From assembly GCA_050331575.1 (NCBI GenBank), contig JBHJGS010000026.1:62001-126000 (forward strand): 64,000 bases of DNA. Reading direction: 5' to 3'. The notes under the pieces were generated by a model, which saw nothing but the letters and a program-made list of their open reading frames with translations, did not search any database and was not told the origin of the DNA. Each line of letters opens with the position of its first letter. Within the stretch, counting starts at the first letter, position 1. A program made the position numbers and the translations under genes. The DNA comes from JBHJGS01 sp050331575 (lineage in GTDB: Bacteria; Pseudomonadota; Alphaproteobacteria; Sphingomonadales; Rhodothalassiaceae). Below are positions 26,389-36,066 of the stretch, in pieces.

Positions 26389-28140
26389 ATGCGCCTTGCC
26401 GGCTTTATCTTGATCGTTCTTTTCGCAGCCGCTTTGCCCAACAGGGCTTGGGCGCAGGACACGCCGGCGGAGCGGTTGCATGCGCTGTTTGCCGAGGAAT
26501 GGCAGGCGCGGCAGACACGCAATCCGATCTGGGCGACGCTGAACGGCGAGCATCGTTACAATGACCGACTGCCCGACGTTTCACCACAGGCACAGGCGAG
26601 CTATGCCGAACAAGACCGCCACTTCCTCGATCGCCTGGCTGCCATCGACCGCGCGGGCCTGAGTCCGGGTGACCGTGTCTCTGCGGAACTGTTTGGCTTT
26701 GACTTGACCCGCCGGCTCGACCAGGCTCGCTTTGAAACATGGCGCATGCCGTTTTCCAGCGACAGCGGCTTTCATACCGAACTGGCGCGCCTGGTCGAGG
26801 CGACACCCTTTGCCACCGCCGAGGATCGGGCGGCCTATCTGACGCGCCTGCGGGCTCTGCCTGGCTATATTGACCAGCAGATCGCCAATATGCGGCAAGG
26901 GCTCGCCGACGGTTTCACCCAGCCCCGAGAAATCCTCGACAAGGTGGCGCCCACCTTTGCGGCGCTGGCGGTGGACAAGGCCGAGAATAGCGTGTTCGCC
27001 CAACCGATCCTGTCAGCGGCGTGGCCAGATAATCGAGAGGTCGGCCTCAGCGTGGTGCGCGAAGCGGTGCTGCCGGCTTTGGCCAAGCTTTCCCGGTTCT
27101 TTCAGGAGAAGTATATCCCGGGCGCGCGCACCAGCCTGGGCGCCACCAGCTTACCGCAGGGTGAGGCCTATTATGCCGCCCAGATCCGCGCTTATACGAC
27201 CTTGGAGCGGACGCCGCAGGAAATCCATAAGATCGGTCTGCAAGAAGTGGCGCGGATCCGCAGCCAGATGCGCGCGATTATCGACGAGGTCGGCTTTCAG
27301 GGTAGCTTCAAGGACTTTCTGACCTTTCTGCGCAGCGATCCGCAATTCTATGCGGATAGCCCGGAGGCGTTGCTGAAGGAGGCGGCGCACATCTCAAAGC
27401 GGATCGACGAAAAGCTGCCAGCCTACTTTGGGACCTTGCCGCGGATGCCTTACGGTGTGCGCGCAGTGCCCGACGATATCGCACCGAATTACACGACCGG
27501 GCGCTATTGGCCGGCAATCCCCGGCAAGCGCGGCGGGCTGTTCATGGTCAACACCTATGCGCTGGACAAGCGGCCGCTTTATGCCTTGCCGGCGCTGGCG
27601 CTGCACGAAGGGGTGCCGGGGCATCATCTGCAGATTTCCCTTGCGCAAGAGCAGCCTGGTCTGCCCGCGTTCCGGCGCGAGCTCTATCTGTCTGCCTTCG
27701 GCGAAGGGTGGGGGCTTTATGCCGAGGCGCTGGGCGAGGAGATGGGGATCTATCGCACCCCCTATGAACGCTTCGGGCGCTTGACCTATGAAATGTGGCG
27801 CGCCGGGCGCCTGGTGGTTGACACCGGTCTGCATGCCATGGGCTGGAACCGCGCCCGCGCGGTGGACTTTTTCATCGAGAATTCCGCGCTTTCGGAGCAC
27901 AATATCAATACCGAAGTCGACCGCTATATCAGTTGGCCGGGCCAGGCCTTGTCGTACAAATTGGGAGAGCTCAAAATTCTTGAATTGCGCCGGCGGGCCG
28001 AAGACGTGCTCGGCGAGCGCTTCGATCTGCGCGCCTTTCATGATGCGGTGCTCCGCAACGGGGCTGTGACCCTGCCGCTGCTGGACGCTCAGATCGCCGC
28101 CTTCATCCAGAATGGCGGAGCGCGCGACGCTGCCGATTAG
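26389..28140 (+). CDS. DUF885 family periplasmic metallopeptidase-like protein
   Basis: 583 residues with a signal peptide (hydrophobic core FILIVLFAAALP, cleavage near AWAQ). The rest is a DUF885 fold: the zinc-type motif HEGVPGHH at residues 406-413, preceded by PALAL and followed by FGEGWGLYAEALGEEMG. Members are thought to be zinc carboxypeptidase/aminopeptidase-like enzymes; the peptide substrate is unknown. The ATG at 26389 is preferred because of GGAG 9 nt before it; a TTG start at 26371 is possible. Divergent from ilvD. Confidence 0.88.
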   Translation: MRLAGFILIVLFAAALPNRAWAQDTPAERLHALFAEEWQARQTRNPIWATLNGEHRYNDRLPDVSPQAQASYAEQDRHFLDRLAAIDRAGLSPGDRVSAELFGFDLTRRLDQARFETWRMPFSSDSGFHTELARLVEATPFATAEDRAAYLTRLRALPGYIDQQIANMRQGLADGFTQPREILDKVAPTFAALAVDKAENSVFAQPILSAAWPDNREVGLSVVREAVLPALAKLSRFFQEKYIPGARTSLGATSLPQGEAYYAAQIRAYTTLERTPQEIHKIGLQEVARIRSQMRAIIDEVGFQGSFKDFLTFLRSDPQFYADSPEALLKEAAHISKRIDEKLPAYFGTLPRMPYGVRAVPDDIAPNYTTGRYWPAIPGKRGGLFMVNTYALDKRPLYALPALALHEGVPGHHLQISLAQEQPGLPAFRRELYLSAFGEGWGLYAEALGEEMGIYRTPYERFGRLTYEMWRAGRLVVDTGLHAMGWNRARAVDFFIENSALSEHNINTEVDRYISWPGQALSYKLGELKILELRRRAEDVLGERFDLRAFHDAVLRNGAVTLPLLDAQIAAFIQNGGARDAAD

Positions 28141-28259
28141 GGCAAGGTTGCGCGTCGCATAGCAGGCGGGCAGCTTCTCAGCCGGCTGGAGCCGCGGCGT
28201 TGATGGGCTTGCCATCGTCCCTGCGCCGCAGCGCCTCTTAACGCCGTTCAAGGCCCATG

Positions 28260-28314
28260 CCGGCCCTGTCCTGTCCCTGTGCTGTCCCTGTCCTGGCCCT
28301 ATCCTGGCCCGTCC
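28260..28314. repeat. array of five 11-bp tandem repeats
   Basis: Five consecutive 11-bp units: CCGGCCCTGTC, CTGTCCCTGTG, CTGTCCCTGTC, CTGGCCCTATC and CTGGCCCGTCC. They fill the centre of the 191-bp region between the convergent DUF885 and PLP-enzyme genes. No hairpin is formed. Confidence 0.8.
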
Positions 28315-28331
28315 TATGGACCGCGACGGTC

Positions 28332-29618
28332 TCACACCTTGTCCAGCGCTTGGGCCAGGTCAGCGATCAGATCATCGGGATTTTCGATGCCGATGGACAC
28401 TCGGATCAGCGCATCGGTGATGCCCAGGCTTTCGCGCAGGTCCTGCGGCACGCCGGAATGGGTGGTGGAGGCGGGGTGAGAGATCAAGGTCTCGGTGCCG
28501 CCCAAGCTGACCGCCAGCTTCAGCACCATCAGGCTATCCAGGAACCGGAAGGCTTCGGCCTCGCCGCCGTCGATGTCGAAGGCGAAGGTGGAGCCCGGCG
28601 CCAGACACTGCTCGTCATAGATGCGCCGATCCTCGGTGCCCGCTTCGGTGAAATCGAGGAAATAGACTGAGCTTACCTTGGGATGGTCGCGCAGGAAGGC
28701 CGCGACAATGCGGGCATTCTCGGTCGATTTCTCCATGCGGATCTTCAGTGTCTCCAGCGAGCGCATGACCATCCAGCCGGTATGCGGGTCCAGCTGCATG
28801 CCCAGGGTGGAGCGCAGCTGCCGCACCGGCGCCAACACCTTGTTGGAGCCCAATGCCGCGCCGGCGACCAAATCGGAATGCCCGCCGATATATTTGGTCA
28901 GCGAGTACATGACGATGTCGCAGCCCAACTGGGTCGGCTTCTGCCAAACCGGCCCCAGGAACGTATTGTCCACCGCCACCAGCGGCCGGTCCCCGTCCGG
29001 CGTGACCATCGCCTGGGCGCGCTCGGCCAGATAGGTCAGATCGACCAGGCCATTGGTGGGGTTGGCCGGGGTTTCGGCCAGGAACATCTTCAACGGTCCC
29101 TTGCCCTGAGCCCCCTCGATCGCGTCGTCGATGGCCGCGCGGCCGGCACCCGCACGGAAGCCCACCGGCTTGATGCCGAATTGCGGCAGCAGCTTCAAGA
29201 TCATCGTCTCGGTGCCGCCATACAGAGGCTGGCTGTGCAGGATCACGTCGCCGGGGCGGAGATAGGTGAGGATCACCGCGGAAATCGCCCCCATGCCGGA
29301 CGCGAACACCAACCCCGCCTCGGTGCCCTCCCACAAGGCGAGCCGGTCTTCCAGCACCTCCAGATCGGGATTGTTGAAGCGCGAATAGACCAGGCCGGCC
29401 ACTTCCCCCGGCCGCAATTCCCGGCGACCTGCGGTCAGGTCGAAGAAGTCCTTGCCGTGCTGGGCGGACTCGAACACGAAGGTGGAGGTCAGAAACACCG
29501 GCGGCTTCAGCGAGCCTTCCGAGAGGCCGGGGTCGAAGCCATAGCCCATCATCTGGGTTTCCGGGCTCAACTCATGATTGCCGATCAGGCGACGGCGATA
29601 GTCCTTCTTTTTCACCAT
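28332..29618 (-). CDS. cystathionine gamma-synthase / methionine gamma-lyase family PLP enzyme
   Basis: 428-residue Cys/Met-metabolism PLP enzyme. The Schiff-base lysine is in SLTKYIGGHSD, PLP stacking and phosphate residues in ASGMGAIS and VYSRFNNP, and AETPANPT is conserved. The N-terminal insertion and the sequence GYGFDPGLSEGSLKPPVF resemble methionine gamma-lyase-like proteins of Proteobacteria that may act on cystathionine, methionine or O-acylhomoserine. ATG 29618 is preferred over the longer frame (29669) because AAGGTG lies 9 nt upstream. A strong promoter-like sequence is found 100 bp upstream. Confidence 0.88.
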   Translation of the reverse strand: MVKKKDYRRRLIGNHELSPETQMMGYGFDPGLSEGSLKPPVFLTSTFVFESAQHGKDFFDLTAGRRELRPGEVAGLVYSRFNNPDLEVLEDRLALWEGTEAGLVFASGMGAISAVILTYLRPGDVILHSQPLYGGTETMILKLLPQFGIKPVGFRAGAGRAAIDDAIEGAQGKGPLKMFLAETPANPTNGLVDLTYLAERAQAMVTPDGDRPLVAVDNTFLGPVWQKPTQLGCDIVMYSLTKYIGGHSDLVAGAALGSNKVLAPVRQLRSTLGMQLDPHTGWMVMRSLETLKIRMEKSTENARIVAAFLRDHPKVSSVYFLDFTEAGTEDRRIYDEQCLAPGSTFAFDIDGGEAEAFRFLDSLMVLKLAVSLGGTETLISHPASTTHSGVPQDLRESLGITDALIRVSIGIENPDDLIADLAQALDKV

Positions 29619-29716
29619 TCGAAAGAGCACCTTTAAAACCCGGGCGTTGCAGCCGAATAGGCCGACCACGGTGCGATGAACCGTTCACTTAAGAACTTTT
29701 TTAGTCCTTTAGCGCC

Positions 29717-29745
29717 TTTATAGATTAGTCGTGCTGAAAGGACAA
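29717..29745 (-). promoter_or_regulatory. predicted sigma70-type promoter of the PLP-enzyme gene
   Basis: Read on the minus strand, TTGTCC (29745-29740) is separated by exactly 17 bp from TATAAA (29722-29717), matching -35 and -10 consensus at 4/6 and 5/6. Transcription would start near 29710 and leave a leader of about 90 nt. The leader contains TGAAC-C-GTTCA (29677-29687), a possible operator. Confidence 0.5.
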
Positions 29746-29753
29746 AAGGTTCC

Positions 29754-32150
29754 GTGTTGTCTGCCAATGCCGTTGTGCCCGTGCTGCCGCAGCATGATCT
29801 GCAGTTGATGATGTTGGCACTGGTGCTGGCCTGGCTGACAGGGCTGACCAGCACGTTTCTGGCCAATCATGCCCGGGTGGCGCCGCCGCCGCGCCGGCTG
29901 GGCTGGACGGTGCTGGTCGGCGTCACGCTCGGCTGCGGCTTGTGGACATTTCATAATCAGGCGCTGTTGGCGCTGGACCCGTCCCTGTCTTTGGGATTCC
30001 GGCCCGGCTTGGCGGCTGTCGCCTTGGCTGCGGCTCTGGCCACCGGTCTGATCGGCATCTTCGTGCGCTTCATTTCAACCCGAGTTTGGGTCGGGCTGCT
30101 GGGCTCTGTGATCATGGCGGCCGGATCGCTTTTGGTGCATTTTCTGACCTGCAAGGCGATCCTGCGCACCGACTTGATCGTCTATTCCAACCAGTCCGCC
30201 GTCGCTGCCTTCCTGGCCAGCGTGCTTGTGCTGCTGATCAGCGGCCGGGTCGGCATGCGGTCATTGCGTCGCCGCCGCTTGATCGCCATGGGTCTGCTCA
30301 TTGGGAGCAGCTTTGCTGTTACCCATGTGGTGGCTTTGGTGGGCGCGACGCTGCCGCCGGAACCCGCTGGGGCCGTGCCGGCCGGCGCGCCGCGCTCCTT
30401 GTTGATCGCCGCAACGACGGTCGGGGCGGCTCTGGTGCTGGGATTGAGCTTATTGGGCGCGCTTGTCGACCGCCGCTTGGAGGGCCGGGCGCTGCGCGAG
30501 ACACAGCGCCTGCGCGATCTGGCCAATGCCGCTCTTGAGGGCATCGCCCTGGTGCGCGAGGGGCAGATCGTCATCGCCAATGGCAGCCTTGCCGCTTTGA
30601 CCGGCCGAACCGATGGGCAATTGCAAGATCTGAGCGTGCTTCACTTGTTTCGGCGGGATGACCAGCCAACGGTGTTATCCGCCCTGGCCCAACCGGATGG
30701 GCGACGGCGCGAGGCGCGATTGATCAATGCCCAGGGCATGGAAATCCCGGTGGAGGTCATTGTGCGCACACTCCCAGGAGAGGGCCATGCGCCACTGCCG
30801 GTCATGGTGTTCCGGGACTTGCGCGAAAAGCGGGCCGCAGAGGCGCGCATTCGGCATCTGAGCCAGCATGACAGCCTGACCGACCTGCCCAACCGCACGC
30901 TGTTCTATGCACGGCTGCATCAGGGGTTGGAGCGAGGCCGGCGCAACCGCTCCATGCTCAGCCTGATCCTGGTGGATATCCAGCGCTTCAAACAGGTCAA
31001 TGAGGTCAAGGGCCAGCAGGTCGGTGATGCCATGCTGCGCGCCGTCGCGGCGCGGCTGATGGAATCTGTGCGCGCCAACGATACCCTGGCGCGGCTGGCC
31101 GGTGATCAATTCGCGATCCTGCAAGAAGATGTCGAGGCGACCAGCCAGGTCGATCATCTGGCGCGCCGTCTGCTCAGCGGCATGCAGACGCCGGTGATGA
31201 TCAATGGAGAGGAAACCGGCATCAGTGTCGCGATCGGCATTTCCGTATTCCCCGACGATGGCGATGACGAATCCGTGCTGCTCGCTCATGCCGAAAGCGC
31301 GCTGAAGCGGGCCAAAGCCGATGGCGGGTCGGCCTTTCGCTTTTTTGAGCCGGACATGGACCGAGAATTGCGCGACCGGCAGACCTTGGCCCTGCAGATG
31401 CGCCACGCCCAGCGCCGTGGCGAATTTCGCATGCACTATCAGCCCGTCGCGGACGGCAGCTCCGGTGCGATCGTCGGCTTTGAAGCCTTGATGCGGTGGG
31501 AGCATCCGGACAAAGGCTGGGTGTCGCCGGGCCTGTTCATCCCGGTGGCCGAGGAAAGCGGCTTCATCAGTGACCTTGGTCAATGGGCCCTGTCGGAGGT
31601 CTGCGCGGAGGCTGCCAGCTGGTCTGAGGCCTTGAAGGTCGCGGTCAATGTCTCGCCGGTGCAGTTCCGCTGCGAAGCCTTTCTCAGCCATCTGGATGAG
31701 ACGCTGAAGCGCACCGGCTTGGCTCCGGACCGCTTGGAGCTGGAGGTCACCGAGGGCGCACTGATTGAAGATGTCGAGGGCGCGGTGGTTTTGCTGAACC
31801 GGTTGAAGCAATTGGGCGTGTGCATTGCCATGGATGATTTCGGCACCGGCTATTCGTCCCTGAATTATCTGCAGCGCTTCCCCTTCGACAAATTGAAGAT
31901 CGACCGTAGCTTCGTTCTTGGCCTGGGCGAGGATCCGCAGTCGACGGCGATCGTGCGCGGCGTCATCGGCCTGGCACGCGGCTTAGGTGTCACGGTGGTG
32001 GCCGAAGGCGTGGAGACGGAGCAACATTTAGCAGCGCTGCGCTGCGAGGGCTGCGACCTGGTTCAGGGCTATTTCCTTGGCCGGCCGCAGCCGATTGAGC
32101 GCTATCACGCCATCGTTCAGGCGCCCCGCGCAGCCGCCAGTTCGCTTTGA
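29754..32150 (+). CDS. membrane MHYT-like / PAS / GGDEF / EAL cyclic-di-GMP protein
   Basis: 798 residues. Residues 1-240 form about seven membrane helices; three spots with a lone histidine (WTFHNQAL, LLVHFLTC, AVTHVVAL) line up with the repeated MHYT sensor motifs but have lost Met, Tyr and Thr. A PAS-like domain follows (about 255-365), then GGDEF with the signature changed to AGDQF (449-453), which should abolish cyclase activity, and a complete EAL domain (FEALMRW with E577, NVSPVQF, EVTEGAL, DDFGTGYSSL, KIDRSF, AEGVET). Likely a phosphodiesterase with a regulatory GGDEF. Start codon is GTG (29754) or TTG (29757); AAAAGG lies just upstream. Confidence 0.88.
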   Translation: MLSANAVVPVLPQHDLQLMMLALVLAWLTGLTSTFLANHARVAPPPRRLGWTVLVGVTLGCGLWTFHNQALLALDPSLSLGFRPGLAAVALAAALATGLIGIFVRFISTRVWVGLLGSVIMAAGSLLVHFLTCKAILRTDLIVYSNQSAVAAFLASVLVLLISGRVGMRSLRRRRLIAMGLLIGSSFAVTHVVALVGATLPPEPAGAVPAGAPRSLLIAATTVGAALVLGLSLLGALVDRRLEGRALRETQRLRDLANAALEGIALVREGQIVIANGSLAALTGRTDGQLQDLSVLHLFRRDDQPTVLSALAQPDGRRREARLINAQGMEIPVEVIVRTLPGEGHAPLPVMVFRDLREKRAAEARIRHLSQHDSLTDLPNRTLFYARLHQGLERGRRNRSMLSLILVDIQRFKQVNEVKGQQVGDAMLRAVAARLMESVRANDTLARLAGDQFAILQEDVEATSQVDHLARRLLSGMQTPVMINGEETGISVAIGISVFPDDGDDESVLLAHAESALKRAKADGGSAFRFFEPDMDRELRDRQTLALQMRHAQRRGEFRMHYQPVADGSSGAIVGFEALMRWEHPDKGWVSPGLFIPVAEESGFISDLGQWALSEVCAEAASWSEALKVAVNVSPVQFRCEAFLSHLDETLKRTGLAPDRLELEVTEGALIEDVEGAVVLLNRLKQLGVCIAMDDFGTGYSSLNYLQRFPFDKLKIDRSFVLGLGEDPQSTAIVRGVIGLARGLGVTVVAEGVETEQHLAALRCEGCDLVQGYFLGRPQPIERYHAIVQAPRAAASSL

Positions 32151-32203
32151 CTTGCGCCGGCGCTCATCCTAGGTTGCTGCAGCGCAACTGAAGGGGAGGA
32201 GCA

Positions 32204-32977
32204 ATGCTGGTTCTGCTGTCACCGGCTAAGCGTTTGGACGGCGAGCGACCGCCGGTCACGGACCGGTATAGCCAACCGCGGCTCCTGGAACAGGCGCAGC
32301 AATTGGCCCAAGCCGGCGCGCGGCTGACCCCGGCGCAGTTTCAGGGTTTGACCGGCGTGTCCGACCGTTTGGCCGACCTCAATGTCCAGCGCTTCAAGGC
32401 GTTCTCGCCGCCCTTCGATCTCAACAATGCGCGCCAGGCCATCTTTCTGTTTCGCGGGGACGTTTATCAGGGCCTGGACGCCGACAATTTGGATGAAGAC
32501 GCCTTGGCCTTTGCGCAAGAGCATCTGCGCATCTTATCCGGGCTCTACGGCGTCTTGCGGCCGCTCGATCTGATCCAGCCTTATCGGTTGGAAATGGGCA
32601 CACGGTTCCAGGTCAACGGCGCTGGCAGTCTTTATGACTTCTGGGGTGGCCAGATCACCGATCTGCTGGAACAGGATCTGAACGGGGCCGCCGCTTTGGT
32701 CAATCTCGCGTCAAACGAATATTTCAAGGCGGTGGACGAGAAGCGCCTGACAACGCGACTGATTACGCCGGTGTTCACGGAATTGCGGAACGGCAAGCCC
32801 ACGCAGATCAGCTTTTTTGCCAAGAAGGCGCGCGGCTTGATGGCGCGCTTCATCCTCGTCAACCGGATCGAGGATCCCGAAGGGCTGAAGGCCTTCGATG
32901 ACGAGGGTTATCGCTTCCGCGCCGATTTGAGCCAGGGTCATCGCTGGATGTTCACCCGCCCGGATAGTCGCGCCTAG
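32204..32977 (+). CDS. yaaA: peroxide stress protein YaaA
   Basis: 257-residue YaaA (DUF328) protein, known in E. coli to limit Fenton damage by lowering free iron during peroxide stress and to bind DNA. MLVLLSPAKRLD, LSGLYGVLRPLDLIQPYRLEMGT and NLASNEYFKAV are family signatures. Strong GGGGAGGAG site before the ATG. Followed 13 bp later by a LysR gene in the same direction. Confidence 0.95.
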   Translation: MLVLLSPAKRLDGERPPVTDRYSQPRLLEQAQQLAQAGARLTPAQFQGLTGVSDRLADLNVQRFKAFSPPFDLNNARQAIFLFRGDVYQGLDADNLDEDALAFAQEHLRILSGLYGVLRPLDLIQPYRLEMGTRFQVNGAGSLYDFWGGQITDLLEQDLNGAAALVNLASNEYFKAVDEKRLTTRLITPVFTELRNGKPTQISFFAKKARGLMARFILVNRIEDPEGLKAFDDEGYRFRADLSQGHRWMFTRPDSRA

Positions 32978-32990
32978 GCGGTTCTCCAGC

Positions 32991-33872
32991 ATGGACTGGG
33001 ACCGCCTGCGCATCTTCCACATGATCGCCGAGGCGGGCAGTTTTACGTCCGGCGGTGAAAAGCTGGGTCTGAGCCAGTCCGCCGCCAGCCGTCAGATCCG
33101 CCAGTTGGAAGACAGTCTCAAGGTCGCGCTGTTCACCCGCCATGCCCGGGGGCTGGTGTTGACCGCCGAGGGCGAGGCCCTCTACGCCACCACCCGCGAT
33201 GTCGCGCAGCGCCTGGGCGCGATCGAGGATCGCCTACTCGAAGCCCGGGGCACGCCGCGCGGCCGCCTGCGCATCGCCACCATGGTCAGCTTCGGCCAGA
33301 ATTGGTTGACGCCGCGGCTGACCCGCTTTGTCGAGGCATATCCGGAGGTGCAGGTCGAACTCCTGCTGACCGACAAGGCGGTCGATCTGCCCAAGCGCGA
33401 CGCCGATGTGGCGATCTTGTTTCAGCGGCCGCGACAACTCGACCTGATTCAGCGTCCACTGTTGGACGTCAACCATCATATTTATGCTGCACCGGCGTAT
33501 CTGGACCGCTTCGGCACGCCGCACACGGCGGAGGACCTGGACCGACATCGCATCATCACCTATGGCCCGCAGACGCCCGATGCCATCCGCGACATCAACT
33601 GGACCTTGACCATCGGTCGCAGCGGCGCGCCGCGCCAGCCGATCTTCAAGGTCTCCAACACCTATGCGGTCATGCGCGCGATCGAGCAGGGGCTCGGGCT
33701 GGCGGCAATCCCGGACTATCTGGTTGAGCCGGGCTCGCCGCTGGTGCGCGTTTTGCCGGAGATCGAGCGTCCGGCGTTTCATACGCACCTGGTTTATCCC
33801 CAGGAATTGCGCGGGACCCGGCGCGTGGAATTGCTGCGGGATTTTCTGGTCGACGCCGCCAAACGCGCCTGA
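32991..33872 (+). CDS. LysR-family transcriptional regulator
   Basis: 293 residues. Winged HTH at residues 4-63 (LRIFHMIAEAGSFTSGGEKL, then SQSAASRQIRQLE), hinge helix, and a periplasmic-binding-protein-like effector domain from about 90. Close in style to regulators of the GcvA/PecT type. Only 13 bp behind yaaA and followed by an S9 peptidase 77 bp later; either neighbour could be a target but nothing in the sequence proves it. Confidence 0.92.
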   Translation: MDWDRLRIFHMIAEAGSFTSGGEKLGLSQSAASRQIRQLEDSLKVALFTRHARGLVLTAEGEALYATTRDVAQRLGAIEDRLLEARGTPRGRLRIATMVSFGQNWLTPRLTRFVEAYPEVQVELLLTDKAVDLPKRDADVAILFQRPRQLDLIQRPLLDVNHHIYAAPAYLDRFGTPHTAEDLDRHRIITYGPQTPDAIRDINWTLTIGRSGAPRQPIFKVSNTYAVMRAIEQGLGLAAIPDYLVEPGSPLVRVLPEIERPAFHTHLVYPQELRGTRRVELLRDFLVDAAKRA

Positions 33873-33949
33873 TCTGCGCATTGCCCCGGGGCGAAAAGCT
33901 CGTCTAGGCTGTCACCGTGGTGTTGCGGGACTTTTGGGGAGACTCGGGG

Positions 33950-35986
33950 ATGCGGCTTGTCGTTTTGGCGATGATCGCCGGGGTGTTGTGTGCGTGCGCA
34001 GTGGCGCAGGAACAGCAGCCGATGCGTTTGAGAGAGCTTGTGGCACTGCCGCGGCTGAACGGCGTGGCGCTCAGTCCGGCCGGCGATCGGCTATTGTATC
34101 TGCGCTCCGACCCGGATTGGGACAAGGATCGCATGATCGCCCATATCTGGCGCGCGGCCTTAGACGGGTCTGATGCGGTGCAGATGACCAATGGCGCGGA
34201 GGGCGAGACCGGGGCCCGCTGGTCTCCCGATGGCCTTACCATTGCCTTCCGCGCCAAGCGCGGGTCCGATGAGGATGTCCAAATCTATCTGATCCGCGCG
34301 GACGGAGGCGAGGCACGACGGCTGACCGCGCATGCCACCGCGGTCGAGGATTTGCACTGGTCGCGCGACGGACAGCATCTGTATTTTCTGGCAGAGGATC
34401 CCAAGACCGACGAACAGACCGCGCGCGAGGCCCTGGGCGATGACATCATCCGCTTTGAGGAAAAGCCCAATCAGCATCTGTGGCGCGTGGCTGTCGATAC
34501 CGGCGTGGCCGAGCGCCTGACCGAGGGCGATTTTCACATTCGCACATTCTCCGTGTCACACGATGGCAGCCTGATCCTGCATGACCGCTTCGCCAGCCCG
34601 CTGCTGGACGATCTGCCGACAGGCGATTTGTGGGTGTTGCCGGCCGAGGGCGGTAAGGCCCGGCAGGTCACCAAGAACAATCAGGTGTACGAAACCGGCG
34701 CCCGCTTGGCGCCGGACAATCGCCAGATCCTGTACGTCGCCAATGCCAATGCCGAAGGCGACTTCTATTACAACGACAATTTGTTCACGGTCCCGGTTGC
34801 CGGCGGCGCGCCCCGCCTTTGGGTGCCCGACCTCCCTTACGAGATCCGCTCCGCAGAATGGCGCGGCGACGGCCAGGCCATCGTGTTTCGCGCCAATATG
34901 GGCGTGCGCGACGGCGTGCTGGAGCTGGATCTGAGCACCGGTACGGCAAAGCGGGTGTTCGGCAGCGACGCAACCGTCACCGGCTGGGACTATGATCCGC
35001 AGCGCAATCGCCATCTGGTGCAACTGGCTGATGCCCTGACGGCCGGCGATCTGTACTTGGCCCAGGATCGCGGCCAATTGACCCGCATCACCCGGGTCTA
35101 TGAGGATCTGGCCACGCGCTTTGACCTGCCGCGCCAGGAAATCGTCCGGTGGCGGGGCGAAGACGGCGTCATGATCGAAGGCATTCTGACCTATCCGCTG
35201 GACTATCAGGACGGCCAGCCGGTGCCGCTGATCGTCAACACCCATGGCGGGCCGGCCTCCACCGACCAAGTCGACGGCTTTTCGGTGTGGGAATATCTGC
35301 CGGTGGCCGCGGCCCATGGCTATGCGGTGCTGCGGCCGAACTATCGCGGTTCCACCGGGTATGGCGATGAGTTCCTGCGCGACATGGTCGGCAGTTATTT
35401 CAACCAGAGCCACAAGGATGTGCTGACCGGCGTGGACGCCTTGATTGAGCGCGGTATCGCGGACCCGGACCGGTTGATCAAAATGGGCTGGTCGGCCGGC
35501 GGCCATATGACCAACAAGATCATCACCGCCACGGACCGCTTTGCCGCGGCATCCTCCGGTGCTGGCGCGGTCAACTGGATCAGTATGTACGGGCAGAGCG
35601 ATATCCGCATCTACCGCACCCCCTGGTTCGGCGGCACGCCCTGGCAGGAAGACGCGCCGATCGATGTGTATCTGCAGAATTCCCCCCTGGTGGAGATCCA
35701 CAAGGTGACCACGCCCACCTTGGTGCTGGTCGGCGAAAAGGACGAGCGGGTGCCGCCGCCGCAATCGCTGGAACTGTATCGCGCGCTGAAAAGCCTGGGT
35801 GTGCCGACGACGCTCTATTTGGCCCCGGACGAACCCCATGGTTGGCGCACGCTGCGCCACCGCTTGTTCAAGGGCAATGTCGAGCTGGATTGGTTTGCCA
35901 CCCATGCCTTGGGCCAGGACTATATCTGGGAGACCCCGCCGGAGCCTCAAAAACCCGCAAAAACCGGCCAGTCTGCGGCGGAGTGA
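33950..35986 (+). CDS. S9 family (prolyl oligopeptidase) exported peptidase
   Basis: 678 residues with an N-terminal signal sequence (VVLAMIAGVLCACAVAQ); the LCAC stretch could also be read as a lipobox. WD40-like/TolB-type beta-propeller repeats (LSPAGDRLLYLRSD, WSPDGLTIAFRAK and similar) cover residues 30-400, then an alpha/beta-hydrolase domain with Ser515 in GWSAGGH, Asp598 in GEKDERVPP and His630 in DEPHGW. Dipeptidyl- or acylaminoacyl-peptidase activity on periplasmic peptides is expected. ATG 33950 is chosen because GGGGAG lies 8 nt ahead. Confidence 0.92.
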   Translation: MRLVVLAMIAGVLCACAVAQEQQPMRLRELVALPRLNGVALSPAGDRLLYLRSDPDWDKDRMIAHIWRAALDGSDAVQMTNGAEGETGARWSPDGLTIAFRAKRGSDEDVQIYLIRADGGEARRLTAHATAVEDLHWSRDGQHLYFLAEDPKTDEQTAREALGDDIIRFEEKPNQHLWRVAVDTGVAERLTEGDFHIRTFSVSHDGSLILHDRFASPLLDDLPTGDLWVLPAEGGKARQVTKNNQVYETGARLAPDNRQILYVANANAEGDFYYNDNLFTVPVAGGAPRLWVPDLPYEIRSAEWRGDGQAIVFRANMGVRDGVLELDLSTGTAKRVFGSDATVTGWDYDPQRNRHLVQLADALTAGDLYLAQDRGQLTRITRVYEDLATRFDLPRQEIVRWRGEDGVMIEGILTYPLDYQDGQPVPLIVNTHGGPASTDQVDGFSVWEYLPVAAAHGYAVLRPNYRGSTGYGDEFLRDMVGSYFNQSHKDVLTGVDALIERGIADPDRLIKMGWSAGGHMTNKIITATDRFAAASSGAGAVNWISMYGQSDIRIYRTPWFGGTPWQEDAPIDVYLQNSPLVEIHKVTTPTLVLVGEKDERVPPPQSLELYRALKSLGVPTTLYLAPDEPHGWRTLRHRLFKGNVELDWFATHALGQDYIWETPPEPQKPAKTGQSAAE

Positions 35987-36066
35987 GCCGACGCCGGCTG
36001 CTGCGGGCGCAACCGGCTGTGGTTGCCACGCGTTCGGGCCGGACGCGGGCCATAAACGGAAACGGC

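Noticed and set aside
29619..29753. Possible SAM-II riboswitch or MetR box in the leader of the PLP enzyme
   Set aside because: The conserved GCTAAAAAGG-type core near the ribosome site is not in the right place, and the inverted repeat is TGAAC-C-GTTCA (3-nt gap between TGAA and TTCA) rather than the 5-nt gap of a MetR box.
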